Positions 52,832-61,667 of a DNA stretch of 64,000 nucleotides are shown here, in pieces. The notes beneath the pieces were generated by a model. That model was given only the letters and a program-made list of their open reading frames with translations. It was not told the origin of the DNA and made no database searches. Origin of the DNA: Halomicrobium sp. LC1Hm (GTDB taxonomy: Archaea; Halobacteriota; Halobacteria; Halobacteriales; Haloarculaceae); contig NZ_CP044129.1 of the NCBI RefSeq assembly GCF_009617995.1, positions 1,798,001-1,862,000 on the forward strand, given 5' to 3'. Within the stretch, counting starts at the first letter, position 1; each line of letters begins with the position of its first letter. The position numbers and the translations under genes were made by a program.

Positions 52832-54249
52832 GCCAGAACACACTGTACGACAAGGTCTGGGACCGGCACAAAGTCACGACCCTGCCCAACGGGCAGGACC
52901 AGCTGTTCGTCGGGCTCCACCTCATCCACGAGGTCACGAGTCCCCAGGCGTTCGGGATGCTCAAAGAGCGCGGCCTCGAAGTCGCGCGGCCGGACCTGAC
53001 CCACGCGACGGTCGACCACATCGTCCCGACCGGGAACCAGGATCGGCCCTACGCCGAAGACGCGGCCGAGAACATGATGGCCGAGCTAGAAGAGAACGTC
53101 CGCGACGCAGGCATCCAGTTCTCCGATCCGACGACGGGCGATCAGGGGATCGTCCACGTCATCGGGCCGGAGCAGGGGATCACCCAGCCCGGCAAGACCA
53201 TCGTCTGTGGCGACAGCCACACCTCGACACACGGTGCGTTCGGCGCGCTCGCGTTCGGGATCGGCACGAGCCAGATCCGGGACGTGCTGGCGACCCAGAC
53301 CATCGCGATGGAGAAACAGAAGGTCCGGAAGATCCAGGTCGACGGCGAACTCGGCGAGGGCGTCGAGGCCAAGGACATCATCCTGGAGATCATCCGCCGG
53401 CTCGGCACCGAGGGCGGCGTCGGCTACGTCTACGAGTACGCCGGTGAGGCCATCGAGAACCTCGGCATGGAAGGCCGGATGTCCATCTGTAACATGTCCA
53501 TCGAGGGCGGTGCCCGTGCGGGCTACGTCAACCCCGACGAGACCACCTACGAGTGGCTGAAAGAGACGGACTACTTCCAGGACGACCCCGAGAAGTTCGA
53601 CGAGCTAAAGCCCTACTGGGAGTCGATCCGCAGCGACGACGACGCCGAGTACGACGACGTGGTCCACATCGACGCCTCAGAGCTCGACCCCGTCGTGACC
53701 TGGGGGACCACCCCCGGCCAGGGCATCGGCATCCACGACCCGATCCCGGCCCCCGAAGAGCTGGCCGACGGCAAGCAGGACACGGCGCGACGCGCGCAGG
53801 AACACATGCGCGTCGAACCCGGCGAGACCATGGAAGGCTACGATATCGACGTAGCCTTCCTGGGCTCGTGTACCAACGCCCGCCTGCCAGACCTGCGTCG
53901 GGCCGCCCGCATCGTCGAGGGTCGCGAGGTCGCAGACGACGTGCGCGCGATGGTCGTCCCCGGCAGCCAGCGCGTCCAGAAGACAGCCGAGGAGGAGGGC
54001 CTGAAGGACATCTTCGAGGCGGCCGGCTTCGACTGGCGCAACGCCGGCTGTTCGATGTGTCTGGGCATGAACGAGGACCAACTGGAGGGCGACGAGGCCT
54101 GTGCGTCCTCGTCGAACCGGAACTTCGTCGGCCGCCAGGGGAGCAAGGACGGCCGGACCGTCCTGATGAACCCCCGGATGGTCGCCGCCGCGGCGATCAC
54201 CGGCGAGGTGTCTGACGTGCGCGAACTGGAGGAGGTGACCACCGCATGA
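52828..54249 (+). CDS. leuC: 3-isopropylmalate dehydratase large subunit
   Basis: The 473-residue aconitase-family protein isomerises 2- to 3-isopropylmalate with a 4Fe-4S cluster. Cluster cysteines are in [13 protein letters not shown] and [34 protein letters not shown] is the substrate-binding signature near residue 125. It works with LeuD, encoded next with a four-base overlap. Confidence 0.97.
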   Translation: MSQNTLYDKVWDRHKVTTLPNGQDQLFVGLHLIHEVTSPQAFGMLKERGLEVARPDLTHATVDHIVPTGNQDRPYAEDAAENMMAELEENVRDAGIQFSDPTTGDQGIVHVIGPEQGITQPGKTIVCGDSHTSTHGAFGALAFGIGTSQIRDVLATQTIAMEKQKVRKIQVDGELGEGVEAKDIILEIIRRLGTEGGVGYVYEYAGEAIENLGMEGRMSICNMSIEGGARAGYVNPDETTYEWLKETDYFQDDPEKFDELKPYWESIRSDDDAEYDDVVHIDASELDPVVTWGTTPGQGIGIHDPIPAPEELADGKQDTARRAQEHMRVEPGETMEGYDIDVAFLGSCTNARLPDLRRAARIVEGREVADDVRAMVVPGSQRVQKTAEEEGLKDIFEAAGFDWRNAGCSMCLGMNEDQLEGDEACASSSNRNFVGRQGSKDGRTVLMNPRMVAAAAITGEVSDVRELEEVTTA

Positions 54250-54887
54250 CGGGAACGGAAGACATCCCCTCCGTCGACTACGTCGACGGCACCGGCGTCC
54301 CGATCCGGGGCAACGACATCGACACGGACCAGATCATCCCAGCGCGGTTCATGAAGGTCGTCACCTTCGACGGGCTGGGCGAGTTCGCCTTCTTCGACCT
54401 GCGCTTCGACGACGACGACAACCAGAAAGACCACCCGTTCAACGAAGACCGCTTCCAGGACGCGAACGTGCTGGTGGTCAACGACAACTTCGGCTGTGGC
54501 TCCTCGCGCGAGCACGCGCCCCAGGCCCTGATGCGCTGGGGAATCGACGCCATCATCGGCGAGGGCTTCGCCGAGATCTTCGCCGGCAACTGTCTCGCAC
54601 TCGGCATCCCGACCGTGACCGCGGATCACGAGACGATCGACGCCCTCCAGCAGTGGGTCGAGGACAACCCCGACGGCGAGATCGAGGTCGACGTGGCGGC
54701 CGAGACCGTCACCTACGGTGGCGACGAGATCGGCGTCAGCGTCGACGACGCACAGCGCCAGGCCCTCGTCGAGGGGATCTGGGACACGACCGCGCTGATG
54801 AAGTCCAACGAGCAGGCCATCGCGGCGACGGCCGACTCGCTGCCCTACGTCGACCAGACCCGAGACGAGATCCACTCCGACGACTGA
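54246..54887 (+). CDS. leuD: 3-isopropylmalate dehydratase small subunit
   Basis: The 213-residue subunit completes the LeuCD dehydratase. Signatures are [16 protein letters not shown] near residue 20, [19 protein letters not shown] near residue 80 and [16 protein letters not shown]. The last base of its TGA is the first base of palindromic repeat copy 5, so the operon transcript probably ends there. Confidence 0.97.
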   Translation: MTGTEDIPSVDYVDGTGVPIRGNDIDTDQIIPARFMKVVTFDGLGEFAFFDLRFDDDDNQKDHPFNEDRFQDANVLVVNDNFGCGSSREHAPQALMRWGIDAIIGEGFAEIFAGNCLALGIPTVTADHETIDALQQWVEDNPDGEIEVDVAAETVTYGGDEIGVSVDDAQRQALVEGIWDTTALMKSNEQAIAATADSLPYVDQTRDEIHSDD

Positions 54888-54965
54888 TATCGTCGGCTGT
54901 GAATCTGTGACGGATTTCGCCACATGGGGTGGCGAAGATCGTCACGAAGTTACAGCCGGCAGTAC
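54887..54965 (+). repeat. 79-bp palindromic intergenic repeat, copy 5 (diverged)
   Basis: It begins on the A of the leuD TGA, has the core CGCCACATGGGGTGGCG one base shorter than other copies, and ends TACAGCCGGCAGTAC. It is the most diverged copy, with several changes in the left arm that weaken the outer stem. Bases 54966-55067 after it hold only the next gene's promoter region. Confidence 0.9.
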
Positions 54966-55067
54966 GAGCGGCGACGACCGACGACGCCGCGCTTTTTCGG
55001 CTTCAGACGGCGACGGAGCGTCGGTAACGAGCGGTTAACAAACCGAAGTCGGCGTCTGCCCTCGGTC

Positions 55068-55709
55068 ATGGCCACGCACGAGCGCGGTGAACGACCGTCG
55101 CTGGAGGGGTGGATGACGACCGTGCGCGCCGTCTCGATACTCGCGTGTACCCTCGTCGAGACGGCGGCGCTCGTGATCTGGCTGGCGATCGTTCAGACCG
55201 CGGCGCTTTCGTCGGCGACGGCCCTCGTCGGCTGTGGCATCCTCGCGGTCGGCCTCCTCGTCGAACGCATCCTGAAGGACCTGACGGTCAACGGCGTCGA
55301 CCTCGCGGTGTCGACGGGGACGCTGGTCGCTCTCACGCTCGCCGAAACGACGGTGTGGACACTGTGGCTGGCGGTTGCCGAAGCCTCGATCGCGGTCGAG
55401 GGGTTCGTACTCGCGGCGACGGTCCTCGCGGTCTCGCTGGCCGTGGTGTACACGATCGAGGACAACGCACTCCGCGGCGTCGTCCCCCACTCGTCGTTGC
55501 TGGACCCCGGAACCGCCAGTGTCGGCGTCGTCACGGCCGTCGGGGCCACGGCCTGGCTGCTGTGTGAACTGCGACCGGCGACGGCCGCGCGGTGGCTCGG
55601 GACCGTCGGAATCGAGAGCGCCGACCCCGCCCTCGCGGGCCTCGGTGTGCTCGCGCTCGCGCTGTTCGTCACGCACAACGTCGGCGTCGACTACGCACGC
55701 AGTTCGTAG
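55068..55709 (+). CDS. multi-pass membrane protein between leuD and leuB
   Basis: The 213-residue protein has about six hydrophobic helices, for example [40 protein letters not shown] and [17 protein letters not shown]. The repeated WLAxxxxA pattern in the first and third helix pairs suggests internal duplication. No transport or enzyme motif is recognised. The palindrome between it and leuD, and a TTAACA box near 55035, suggest independent transcription. Confidence 0.78.
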   Translation: MATHERGERPSLEGWMTTVRAVSILACTLVETAALVIWLAIVQTAALSSATALVGCGILAVGLLVERILKDLTVNGVDLAVSTGTLVALTLAETTVWTLWLAVAEASIAVEGFVLAATVLAVSLAVVYTIEDNALRGVVPHSSLLDPGTASVGVVTAVGATAWLLCELRPATAARWLGTVGIESADPALAGLGVLALALFVTHNVGVDYARSS

Positions 55710-55801
55710 ACGGCGGCGGCGTTCATGTCCGTCGACCCCGCGTGCGAGGGCGGACGACCGGTATCGACACCCTCTTTTCGACGCCCGCGAGACGTACGCG
55801 C

Positions 55802-56782
55802 ATGACTCACGAGATCGCAGTGATCCCCGGCGACGGGATCGGACAGGAGGTCACGCCCGCGGCCGTCGAGGTACTGGACGCGCTCGACGTCGACTTCGAG
55901 TTCGTCGAGGGCGAGGCCGGCGACGCCGTGAAGGCCGAGACCGGCGAGGCACTGCCACAGGAGACCCGCGAGATCGCTGCCGACGCCGACGCGACGCTCT
56001 TTGGCGCGGCCGGCGAGACGGCCGCCGACGTAATCTTGCCGCTCCGGCAGGTCGTCGACTCCTTCGCGAACGTCCGCCCGGCGGTCTCGTACCCCGGTCT
56101 GGACGCCGTACAGCCAGACACCGACCTCGTGTTCATTCGGGAGAACACGGAGGGCGTCTACAAGGGCATCGAGAGCGAGATCAGCGACGGCGTCACGACG
56201 TGTACGCGTGTGGTCACCGAGGACGCCTCCCGACAGATCGCCGACTTCGGCTTCGACTACGCCCGCAAGAACGACTACGACGACGTGACCATCGCCCACA
56301 AGGCAAACGTCATGCGCGAGACCGACGGCCTGTTCCTCGACACCGCCGAGGCTGTCGGAGCGGACCGCGGTGCGGACTACGACACCGCGCTGATGGACGC
56401 GCTGGCGATGCACCTGGTCATGCACCCCGAGGACTACGGCGTCGTGATCTGTCCGAACCTCGCCGGGGACATGCTGTCGGACCTCGCGGCGGGGCTGGTC
56501 GGCGGCCTCGGCCTGCTCCCGAGCGCCAACGTCGGCGAGGAGAACGCGCTGTTCGAACCGGTCCACGGCTCCGCGCCGGACATCGCGGGCGAGGGCGTCG
56601 CCAACCCCGCTGCGATGATCCTCTCGGCCGCGATGCTGCTCGATCATCTGGGCTACGAGGACGAGGGCGACCGCGTTCGGACGGCCGTCGAGGCGACGCT
56701 CGAAGAGGGGCCGAAGACGCCGGACCTCGGCGGCTCGGCCTCGACCGAGGCGGTCACCGAGGCCGTCGTCGACCGGCTCTAG
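55802..56782 (+). CDS. leuB: 3-isopropylmalate dehydrogenase
   Basis: The 326-residue decarboxylating dehydrogenase family member has the N-terminal [20 protein letters not shown], the substrate-binding [13 protein letters not shown], the metal-binding [26 protein letters not shown] in parts, and the cofactor loop [20 protein letters not shown]. Asp following the GSAPDIAG loop and the leu context favour LeuB over isocitrate or homoisocitrate dehydrogenase, though that is by context. It is separate from leuD by the membrane protein gene. Confidence 0.92.
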   Translation: MTHEIAVIPGDGIGQEVTPAAVEVLDALDVDFEFVEGEAGDAVKAETGEALPQETREIAADADATLFGAAGETAADVILPLRQVVDSFANVRPAVSYPGLDAVQPDTDLVFIRENTEGVYKGIESEISDGVTTCTRVVTEDASRQIADFGFDYARKNDYDDVTIAHKANVMRETDGLFLDTAEAVGADRGADYDTALMDALAMHLVMHPEDYGVVICPNLAGDMLSDLAAGLVGGLGLLPSANVGEENALFEPVHGSAPDIAGEGVANPAAMILSAAMLLDHLGYEDEGDRVRTAVEATLEEGPKTPDLGGSASTEAVTEAVVDRL

Positions 56783-56790
56783 ATCACTCA

Positions 56791-56831
56791 GTTTCGAGCA
56801 AAAACGAACAGCAACGATAGAAAGTAGTAAG
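56791..56831 (+). promoter_or_regulatory. promoter/operator region of the fructose operon
   Basis: An AT-rich AAAGTAGTAAG (56821-56831) lies about 30 bases before the glpR ATG, consistent with leaderless transcription. Just upstream are the half-sites GTTTCG (56791-56796) and CGAAC (56805-56809), similar in sequence to the dyad upstream of the aldolase gene. Confidence 0.4.
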
Positions 56832-56856
56832 TCGCCCGGCCACGAACGCCGGTGTA

Positions 56857-57621
56857 ATGCTGCCAGCCGAGCGCAAGCGGCGGATCGTCGAACTCGTCAC
56901 GGAGCGTGACGGCTGTTCTGTCGCCCGACTCGCAACCGAACTCGACTTCTCGAAGGCGACGATCCGGCGCGACCTACAGGAACTCGAAGACGACGGCCGG
57001 ATCGAGCGATCACACGGCGGTGCCGTCCCGGCGTCGTCCGTCGGACAGGAGCGTCCATACGGCCAGCGCGAAGTCGACCGACTGGACGCCAAACAGGCCA
57101 TCGCCGCCCGCGCCGTCGACCTGTTGCAGGACGCGCAGGTGGTGTCGTTCGACGCCGGGACGACGACGATGGCCGTCGCCCGCGCGCTGCCGAGCGAGGC
57201 CGGCGTCGAGGCGGTGACGAACATGCCCGATCTGGCGACGACCCTGCTGGACAAAGGCATCGAGGTGACGGTGACCGGCGGGACGTTGCGCCGCCGGACC
57301 CGGGCGCTGGTCGGCCCGACCGCCCAGCGGTTCCTCGACGACCACCACGTCGACCTGCTGTTCGTCGGGACGAACAGCCTCGACGCCACGACCGGGCTGA
57401 CGACCCCCAACGAGGCCGAGGCCGCGGTCAAGTCCCGGTTCGTCGAGCAGGCCGGCCGCGTCGTCCTCGTCGCCGACAGCTCGAAGTTCGACGAGCAGTC
57501 GTTCGTCACCGTCGCCGATCTCGACGCGGTCGACACGCTGGTGACCGACCGCGCACCGGACGGTGCGCTGGCCGCCGCCCTCGACGAGGCCGGCGTGACC
57601 GTCCTGGAGGCAGACGCGTGA
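56857..57621 (+). CDS. glpR: DeoR/GlpR family transcriptional regulator
   Basis: The 254-residue protein has an N-terminal DeoR-type helix-turn-helix (CSVARLATELDFSKATIRRDL, residues about 19-40, then HGGAV). A sugar-phosphate-sensing domain follows with VVSFDAGTTTMAVARALP and NEAEAAVKSRFVEQAGRVVL. Haloarchaeal GlpR represses fructose and glucose metabolism genes including pfkB; the same gene pair here supports that role. It overlaps pfkB by four bases. Confidence 0.93.
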   Translation: MLPAERKRRIVELVTERDGCSVARLATELDFSKATIRRDLQELEDDGRIERSHGGAVPASSVGQERPYGQREVDRLDAKQAIAARAVDLLQDAQVVSFDAGTTTMAVARALPSEAGVEAVTNMPDLATTLLDKGIEVTVTGGTLRRRTRALVGPTAQRFLDDHHVDLLFVGTNSLDATTGLTTPNEAEAAVKSRFVEQAGRVVLVADSSKFDEQSFVTVADLDAVDTLVTDRAPDGALAAALDEAGVTVLEADA

Positions 57622-58526
57622 TCCTCACTGTCACCTACAACCCCGCCGTCGACCAGACGGTCACCTTCGACGAGCCACTGGCCAGCGAGACGGTCAACAG
57701 AGCGACCGACGCGCAGTTCGACGCCGGAGGCAAGGGGATCAACGTCTCGCAGTTCCTGGCCGCGATGGACACCGCCACCGTCGCCACCGGGCTCCTGGGT
57801 GGCTTTACGGGGACCTTCATCACGGAGCAACTCGAAGCGGCCGACATTCCCGCGGAGTTCGTCACTGTCGACGAGCCGACACGGCTCAACACGACCGCAC
57901 TGGCTGGCGGAACCGAGTACAAGCTCAACCAGGCGGGTCCCGCCGTCGACGCGAGCGCCGTCGACGACCTCGTCGACCGCATCGCCGACCACGAGCCCGC
58001 TCGCGTGCTCGTCGGTGGCAGCCTCCCGCCGGGACTAGAGAGCGACGCTATCGACCGCATCGCGTCGTCCAGGCCGTGGCGGACGGCCGTCGACGTCGAA
58101 GGCGAGATCCTGCGGTCGCTGTCGGCCGACTACGCTCTGTGCAAGCCCAACCGCGAGGAGCTGGCCGCGGCGACCGAGACGACCGTCGGGACCGTCGAGG
58201 AGTGTGTGGCGGCCGCCAGCGCGCTCGGAGAGCAGGGCTTCGAGCGCGTCGTCGCGTCGCTGGGAGCCGACGGTGCCGTCCTCGTCGGTCCCGACGGAGC
58301 CGTCCACGCCGAACCGCTGGCCGTCGACGTCGTGGACACGGTCGGTGCCGGGGACGCGCTGCTGTCGGGCGTGCTGGCGTCGCTCGAACGCGGAGAGCGT
58401 GACGAACTCGCGCTGGCGACGGGAGTTGCGGTCGCGTCGCGCGTGGTCGCGCAGGCGGGGACCGGCGTTCCGGATCTCGACGGCGTCTTCGAGGATCGGG
58501 CCGCCGTCGAGACGCGACGGCTCTAG
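57618..58526 (+). CDS. pfkB: 1-phosphofructokinase (PfkB family)
   Basis: The 302-residue ribokinase-fold enzyme has the PfkB signatures GGKGINVSQFLAAMDTATVATG near residue 37 and DTVGAGDALLSGVLAS near residue 240 with the catalytic Asp. The N-terminus ILTVTYNPAVDQTV matches fructose-1-phosphate kinases (LacC/FruK). It should form fructose 1,6-bisphosphate for the aldolase encoded nearby. It starts with GTG within the glpR stop. Its stop overlaps the convergent kinase gene. Confidence 0.92.
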   Translation: MILTVTYNPAVDQTVTFDEPLASETVNRATDAQFDAGGKGINVSQFLAAMDTATVATGLLGGFTGTFITEQLEAADIPAEFVTVDEPTRLNTTALAGGTEYKLNQAGPAVDASAVDDLVDRIADHEPARVLVGGSLPPGLESDAIDRIASSRPWRTAVDVEGEILRSLSADYALCKPNREELAAATETTVGTVEECVAAASALGEQGFERVVASLGADGAVLVGPDGAVHAEPLAVDVVDTVGAGDALLSGVLASLERGERDELALATGVAVASRVVAQAGTGVPDLDGVFEDRAAVETRRL

Positions 58527-59641
58527 AACTTCGATTCGTACTCGTCGACGAACGCACGGACCGCCTCGAACGTCGGCGGTTCGCCGCTGCGCACGAACGC
58601 ACCGGCGACGGCGTTGCCGACGACGACGGCACCGGCCGGATCGACACCGGCGACCAGTGCCAGCGCGAGGCCGGCGTTGAAGTGGTCGCCGGCACTCGTG
58701 GTCAGTTCCGGGTCGTCGACGGAGGGGACGGCCACGTCCGTGGTCCCGTCGGCCCCGGCGACCAGCGATCGGTCGACGCCGTGTGAAACGAACAGGCTGG
58801 CGTCGAAGGTCTCGCGGAGCATGCGAGCCGTCGCTGCGAGCGATTCCTCGCTGCCGTCGCCGTAGGTCTCTGCGAGGAGCTGGGTCTCTGCGCGGTTGGC
58901 CGAGACGACGACGCGCGTCTGGGCCGCGAGGCGACCGATGGCCCCCGTCCCGCCGTCGAGGCGCTCGGCGTCGAGCTTCCGCACGTCGCCGGGATCGACG
59001 AGCACCGTCTCGGGCGGCTCGTCGATGTCGTCCCAGAGCCCCGCGATCCCGTCGAGTACGTCCGGCAGGTCGGGCGTCTCCGCCCAGTAGCCGGTGCCAA
59101 GCAGGGCCGCGCCGTCGAGTCGGTCACGGAGGCGTTCTCGATCGAGCTGGTCCGTGAGAAACGACCAGTCCAGGTCCATCGTCGTCCCGTTCTCGATGAG
59201 CATGAGCTTGCCGTCGTCGAACTCGACGGCGTCCGTGTACCCCGGTTCGCCCAGCGAGTGGAGTTCGCAGTCGGCGAACTCCTCGGCGAACACGTCACGC
59301 ACCGGCTGGCCGTACATCCCGATCATCACCGGATCGAAGCCCCAACTGCCGAAGGCCCGAGCGAGGTGACTCGTGTGGCCGCCGGTCCGGGTCCCTCGCT
59401 GGAGCCACTCGAAGGAGAGGGAGCTGTCGGCCGCGACGGAGTCGTGGACGCGATCGCCAAAGCCCGCCAGCGTGTCCAGTCGGTCGTAGTCGTCGGGGTC
59501 GTGGCGATCGGCGACGACCTCGCGGACGCGGTCGACGTACCCGTCGAAGCCGAAGACGACTCGCTCGCTCGGGACCGCCTCCGGGAGCTGTGCCCGTGCA
59601 ACGGCGACGGCGGCCTCGGTCTCGTCGTCGAACGAACTCAT
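58523..59641 (-). CDS. PfkB-family sugar kinase, second in the cluster
   Basis: The 372-residue protein has a PfkB-like fold with an N-terminal extension: VVFGFDGYVDRVREVVADRH, then GTRTGGHTSHLARAFGSWG and the C-terminal LTTSAGDHFNAGLALALVAG in place of the usual DTVGAGDAF. The catalytic Asp of GAGD is retained as AGDHF. Its substrate is unclear; adjacency to the 1-phosphofructokinase and aldolase genes points to a sugar or sugar phosphate. It is convergent with pfkB, overlapping by four bases. Confidence 0.85.
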   Translation of the reverse strand: MSSFDDETEAAVAVARAQLPEAVPSERVVFGFDGYVDRVREVVADRHDPDDYDRLDTLAGFGDRVHDSVAADSSLSFEWLQRGTRTGGHTSHLARAFGSWGFDPVMIGMYGQPVRDVFAEEFADCELHSLGEPGYTDAVEFDDGKLMLIENGTTMDLDWSFLTDQLDRERLRDRLDGAALLGTGYWAETPDLPDVLDGIAGLWDDIDEPPETVLVDPGDVRKLDAERLDGGTGAIGRLAAQTRVVVSANRAETQLLAETYGDGSEESLAATARMLRETFDASLFVSHGVDRSLVAGADGTTDVAVPSVDDPELTTSAGDHFNAGLALALVAGVDPAGAVVVGNAVAGAFVRSGEPPTFEAVRAFVDEYESKF

Positions 59642-59665
59642 AGTGGTACTCTCTCCTCCCGTCCC

Positions 59666-60448
59666 TTAGAGTACGTCGTCTGCACTCGCATCCTCGAAGA
59701 CGACGGCTTCGAGTTTGTCGAGGATGTCGTACGGCTCCGCGCGTTGCCAGACGTTGCGGCCGACTGCGAGCCCGGAGACACCGGCGTCGAGACAGCGCTC
59801 GACGAGTTCGAGGAACTCGCGGTCGGAGGTCTTCGAACCGCCAGAGAGGAGGACGCCGGTATCGCCGGCCGCGTCGACGGCGTGGGCCATAGCCTCCGGA
59901 CTGCGGGGATACTTGACCTTCACGAAGTCACCGCCGAGTTCGAGGCCGATGCGGGCGGCGTAGGCGATCACGTCCCGGCTCCGGTGCTCCTTGATCGCCT
60001 GTCCGCGCGGGTACGACCACATCGCGATCGGGAGGTCGTGGTCGCGCGCCCGCTCCTGGACCGGCCGGAAGTCCTCGAACATCCGCGGCTCGTCGTTGAC
60101 GCCGGGGTAGACCGTGTATCCGACGGCGTCGGCACCCAGTTCGGCGGCGTAATCCACCGACCAGTTCTGCGGCGCGTACGGTTCACCCATCCAGAGGTCC
60201 GAACCGCCGTTGAGCTTCGCCAGCAGGTTCACCTCGTCGTCGTAGCTGGGGTAATACGTCTCCGTCAGTCCCTTGCCGACGGCCAGAGCGGTGACGGCGT
60301 CGTGGGTCGCCATCTCGAAGACCTCGGTCGGATCGAGGCGCTCCTCGACGCCGTCGAACTGCTTTGGTCCGTGTTCGAGCCCGTGATCGTGTGCGAGGAC
60401 GATCGTCTTGCCGTTGCGGACGAGCGGCGAGTCGTCGCTGACGTGCAT
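59666..60448 (-). CDS. fba: class I fructose-bisphosphate aldolase (DhnA/FbaB type)
   Basis: The 260-residue archaeal-type class I aldolase forms a Schiff base through the Lys in GGDFVKVKYPRSPEA near residue 180. LAHDHGLEHGPKQFDG at the N-terminus and LLSGGSKTSDREFLELV bind the phosphates. Relatives make the aromatic precursor aminodideoxyheptulosonate, but the fructose cluster supports the glycolytic role. It lies 25 bases from the kinase gene on the same strand, so the two probably form an operon. Confidence 0.88.
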   Translation of the reverse strand: MHVSDDSPLVRNGKTIVLAHDHGLEHGPKQFDGVEERLDPTEVFEMATHDAVTALAVGKGLTETYYPSYDDEVNLLAKLNGGSDLWMGEPYAPQNWSVDYAAELGADAVGYTVYPGVNDEPRMFEDFRPVQERARDHDLPIAMWSYPRGQAIKEHRSRDVIAYAARIGLELGGDFVKVKYPRSPEAMAHAVDAAGDTGVLLSGGSKTSDREFLELVERCLDAGVSGLAVGRNVWQRAEPYDILDKLEAVVFEDASADDVL

Positions 60449-60456
60449 GCACGCTC

Positions 60457-60503
60457 GTACGAAAAACGATCACAAAGCGTTTTCGAATATGATCGTTTCG
60501 TAC
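60457..60503 (-). promoter_or_regulatory. large dyad overlapping the aldolase promoter
   Basis: GTACGAAAAACGATCA (60457-60472) and TGATCGTTTCGTAC (60490-60503) are inverted repeats differing by two extra A. They flank an AT-rich ATATTC box some 40 bases upstream of the fba ATG. The position suits an operator for the GlpR-type regulator encoded in the cluster. Confidence 0.55.
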
Positions 60504-60574
60504 CGTTTTCGATCGCCCCCGGCCAGAGCGTCGCCACTGCCGGGAGTCACGGTCACAAAATGTCGCTCCGCGCG

Positions 60575-61030
60575 CTAGGCGGCGCGGTCGCAGACCATAC
60601 TCCAGCGCCCGTTCGTCTCTAGCTTCTCCTGGAGCAGTCCCGCGTACTCAGCCGCGAGCTCCTCGGCTTCCTCGATGCGGTCGTCGCCGCCACCGCCGCC
60701 ACCGAGTCCCAGCGCGTCCTTGACGCCGCCCAGGAGTCCGCCGCCGGTGTCGCCGCTCGAACCTCCGCCGCCACCGCCGCCACCGCCGCCACCCATCGGC
60801 CCCTGCTTGGCGATCCGGTCGAGTTCGGGCATGATCGTCGAGAGGTTCGACGTGTCGGCCACGATCTCCGCCGTCTCCGGATCTTCGGCTCCCTCGATCT
60901 CGAATTCGAGTGCCGTCATCACGAGGTTCCACTGCTGGTTCGAGAACGACGAGGCCTCGACGCGGTCGTTGAACTCGGTGTCGACCTTCATTCGCTCTGC
61001 GGCGATCGCGTTCGTCCAGTCACTACTCAT
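60575..61030 (-). CDS. DUF5799-like protein with polyglycine linker
   Basis: The 151-residue protein has an N-terminal helical domain (MSSDWTNAIAAERMKVDTEF, then SSFSNQQWNLVMTALEFEIE). A flexible linker with runs of 11 and 6 glycines follows, and then a C-terminal helix ending LQEKLETNGRWSMVCDRAA. I associate the N-terminal part with haloarchaeal DUF5799 from memory. Function is unknown. The GGN codon runs are a potential slippage site. Confidence 0.8.
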   Translation of the reverse strand: MSSDWTNAIAAERMKVDTEFNDRVEASSFSNQQWNLVMTALEFEIEGAEDPETAEIVADTSNLSTIMPELDRIAKQGPMGGGGGGGGGGGSSGDTGGGLLGGVKDALGLGGGGGGDDRIEEAEELAAEYAGLLQEKLETNGRWSMVCDRAA

Positions 61031-61089
61031 GGTGGACGCTTCGGTGGGCCGCCGTTTGAGCCTTTCCCGAAAAAGATCGCGGTCGGTGC

Positions 61090-61488
61090 CTACAGCGCGT
61101 CGTCGTGCAGCGTGATCTCGGCGTGGAGTTCGTCCTGGAGTGCCGAGTGAACGTGACAGATCTCCTCACCGAGTTCGACGATCTCCTCGACGTCGTCGCC
61201 GAGGTCGGCCTCGACCTCGATCTCGAACGCGACCGCTTCGAGATCGTCGTCGTCGTCGAGGTCAGCAGCGACTTCGGCCTCGACAGCGCCGAGGTCGTCG
61301 TAGCCGGTCTGGTCTGCGGCGACGCGCAGCGCCGGGATGTAACACGAGATGTAGTCCGCCGCCAGCACCTGGTTCGGAGACGGACCGTCCTCGCTCAGCG
61401 CGTCGACGACCAGTTCCCAGTCGTCGTCGATGACGTTCGTGACCGTGTACCCTTCCTCACACGTACTGCTGACTTCGATATCTGCCAT
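61090..61488 (-). CDS. OsmC family protein
   Basis: The 132-residue acidic protein has the OsmC layout: a central helix with GPSPNQVLAADYISCYIPALR containing one conserved Cys, and a second Cys in LGEEICHVHSALQDE. OsmC/Ohr proteins reduce organic peroxides through these two cysteines. The extended Asp/Glu insertion LDDDDDLEAV reflects halophilic adaptation. Bases 61489-61667 downstream of metE hold nothing else supportable. Confidence 0.85.
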   Translation of the reverse strand: MADIEVSSTCEEGYTVTNVIDDDWELVVDALSEDGPSPNQVLAADYISCYIPALRVAADQTGYDDLGAVEAEVAADLDDDDDLEAVAFEIEVEADLGDDVEEIVELGEEICHVHSALQDELHAEITLHDDAL

Positions 61489-61667
61489 AGCATTCGTGGA
61501 GTCGCACGGCTCCGCCGTAAACGTTGTCGATCCGTAATACTGGGGGAAACACGAGCGAGGGAGAAAGCGCCTCGCAAAAACGAGGACCGCTCGGCTTCTG
61601 GAAACCCGCCTATCGGCGCGTCTCCCTGCTCGCGTGAACGAGAGCCCTCGCTCCGCTCGGCCTCTCG

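Noticed and set aside
60758-60800. Glycine codon run as a repeat element
   Set aside because: It is a coding polyglycine linker in the DUF5799-like gene, not an inserted element.
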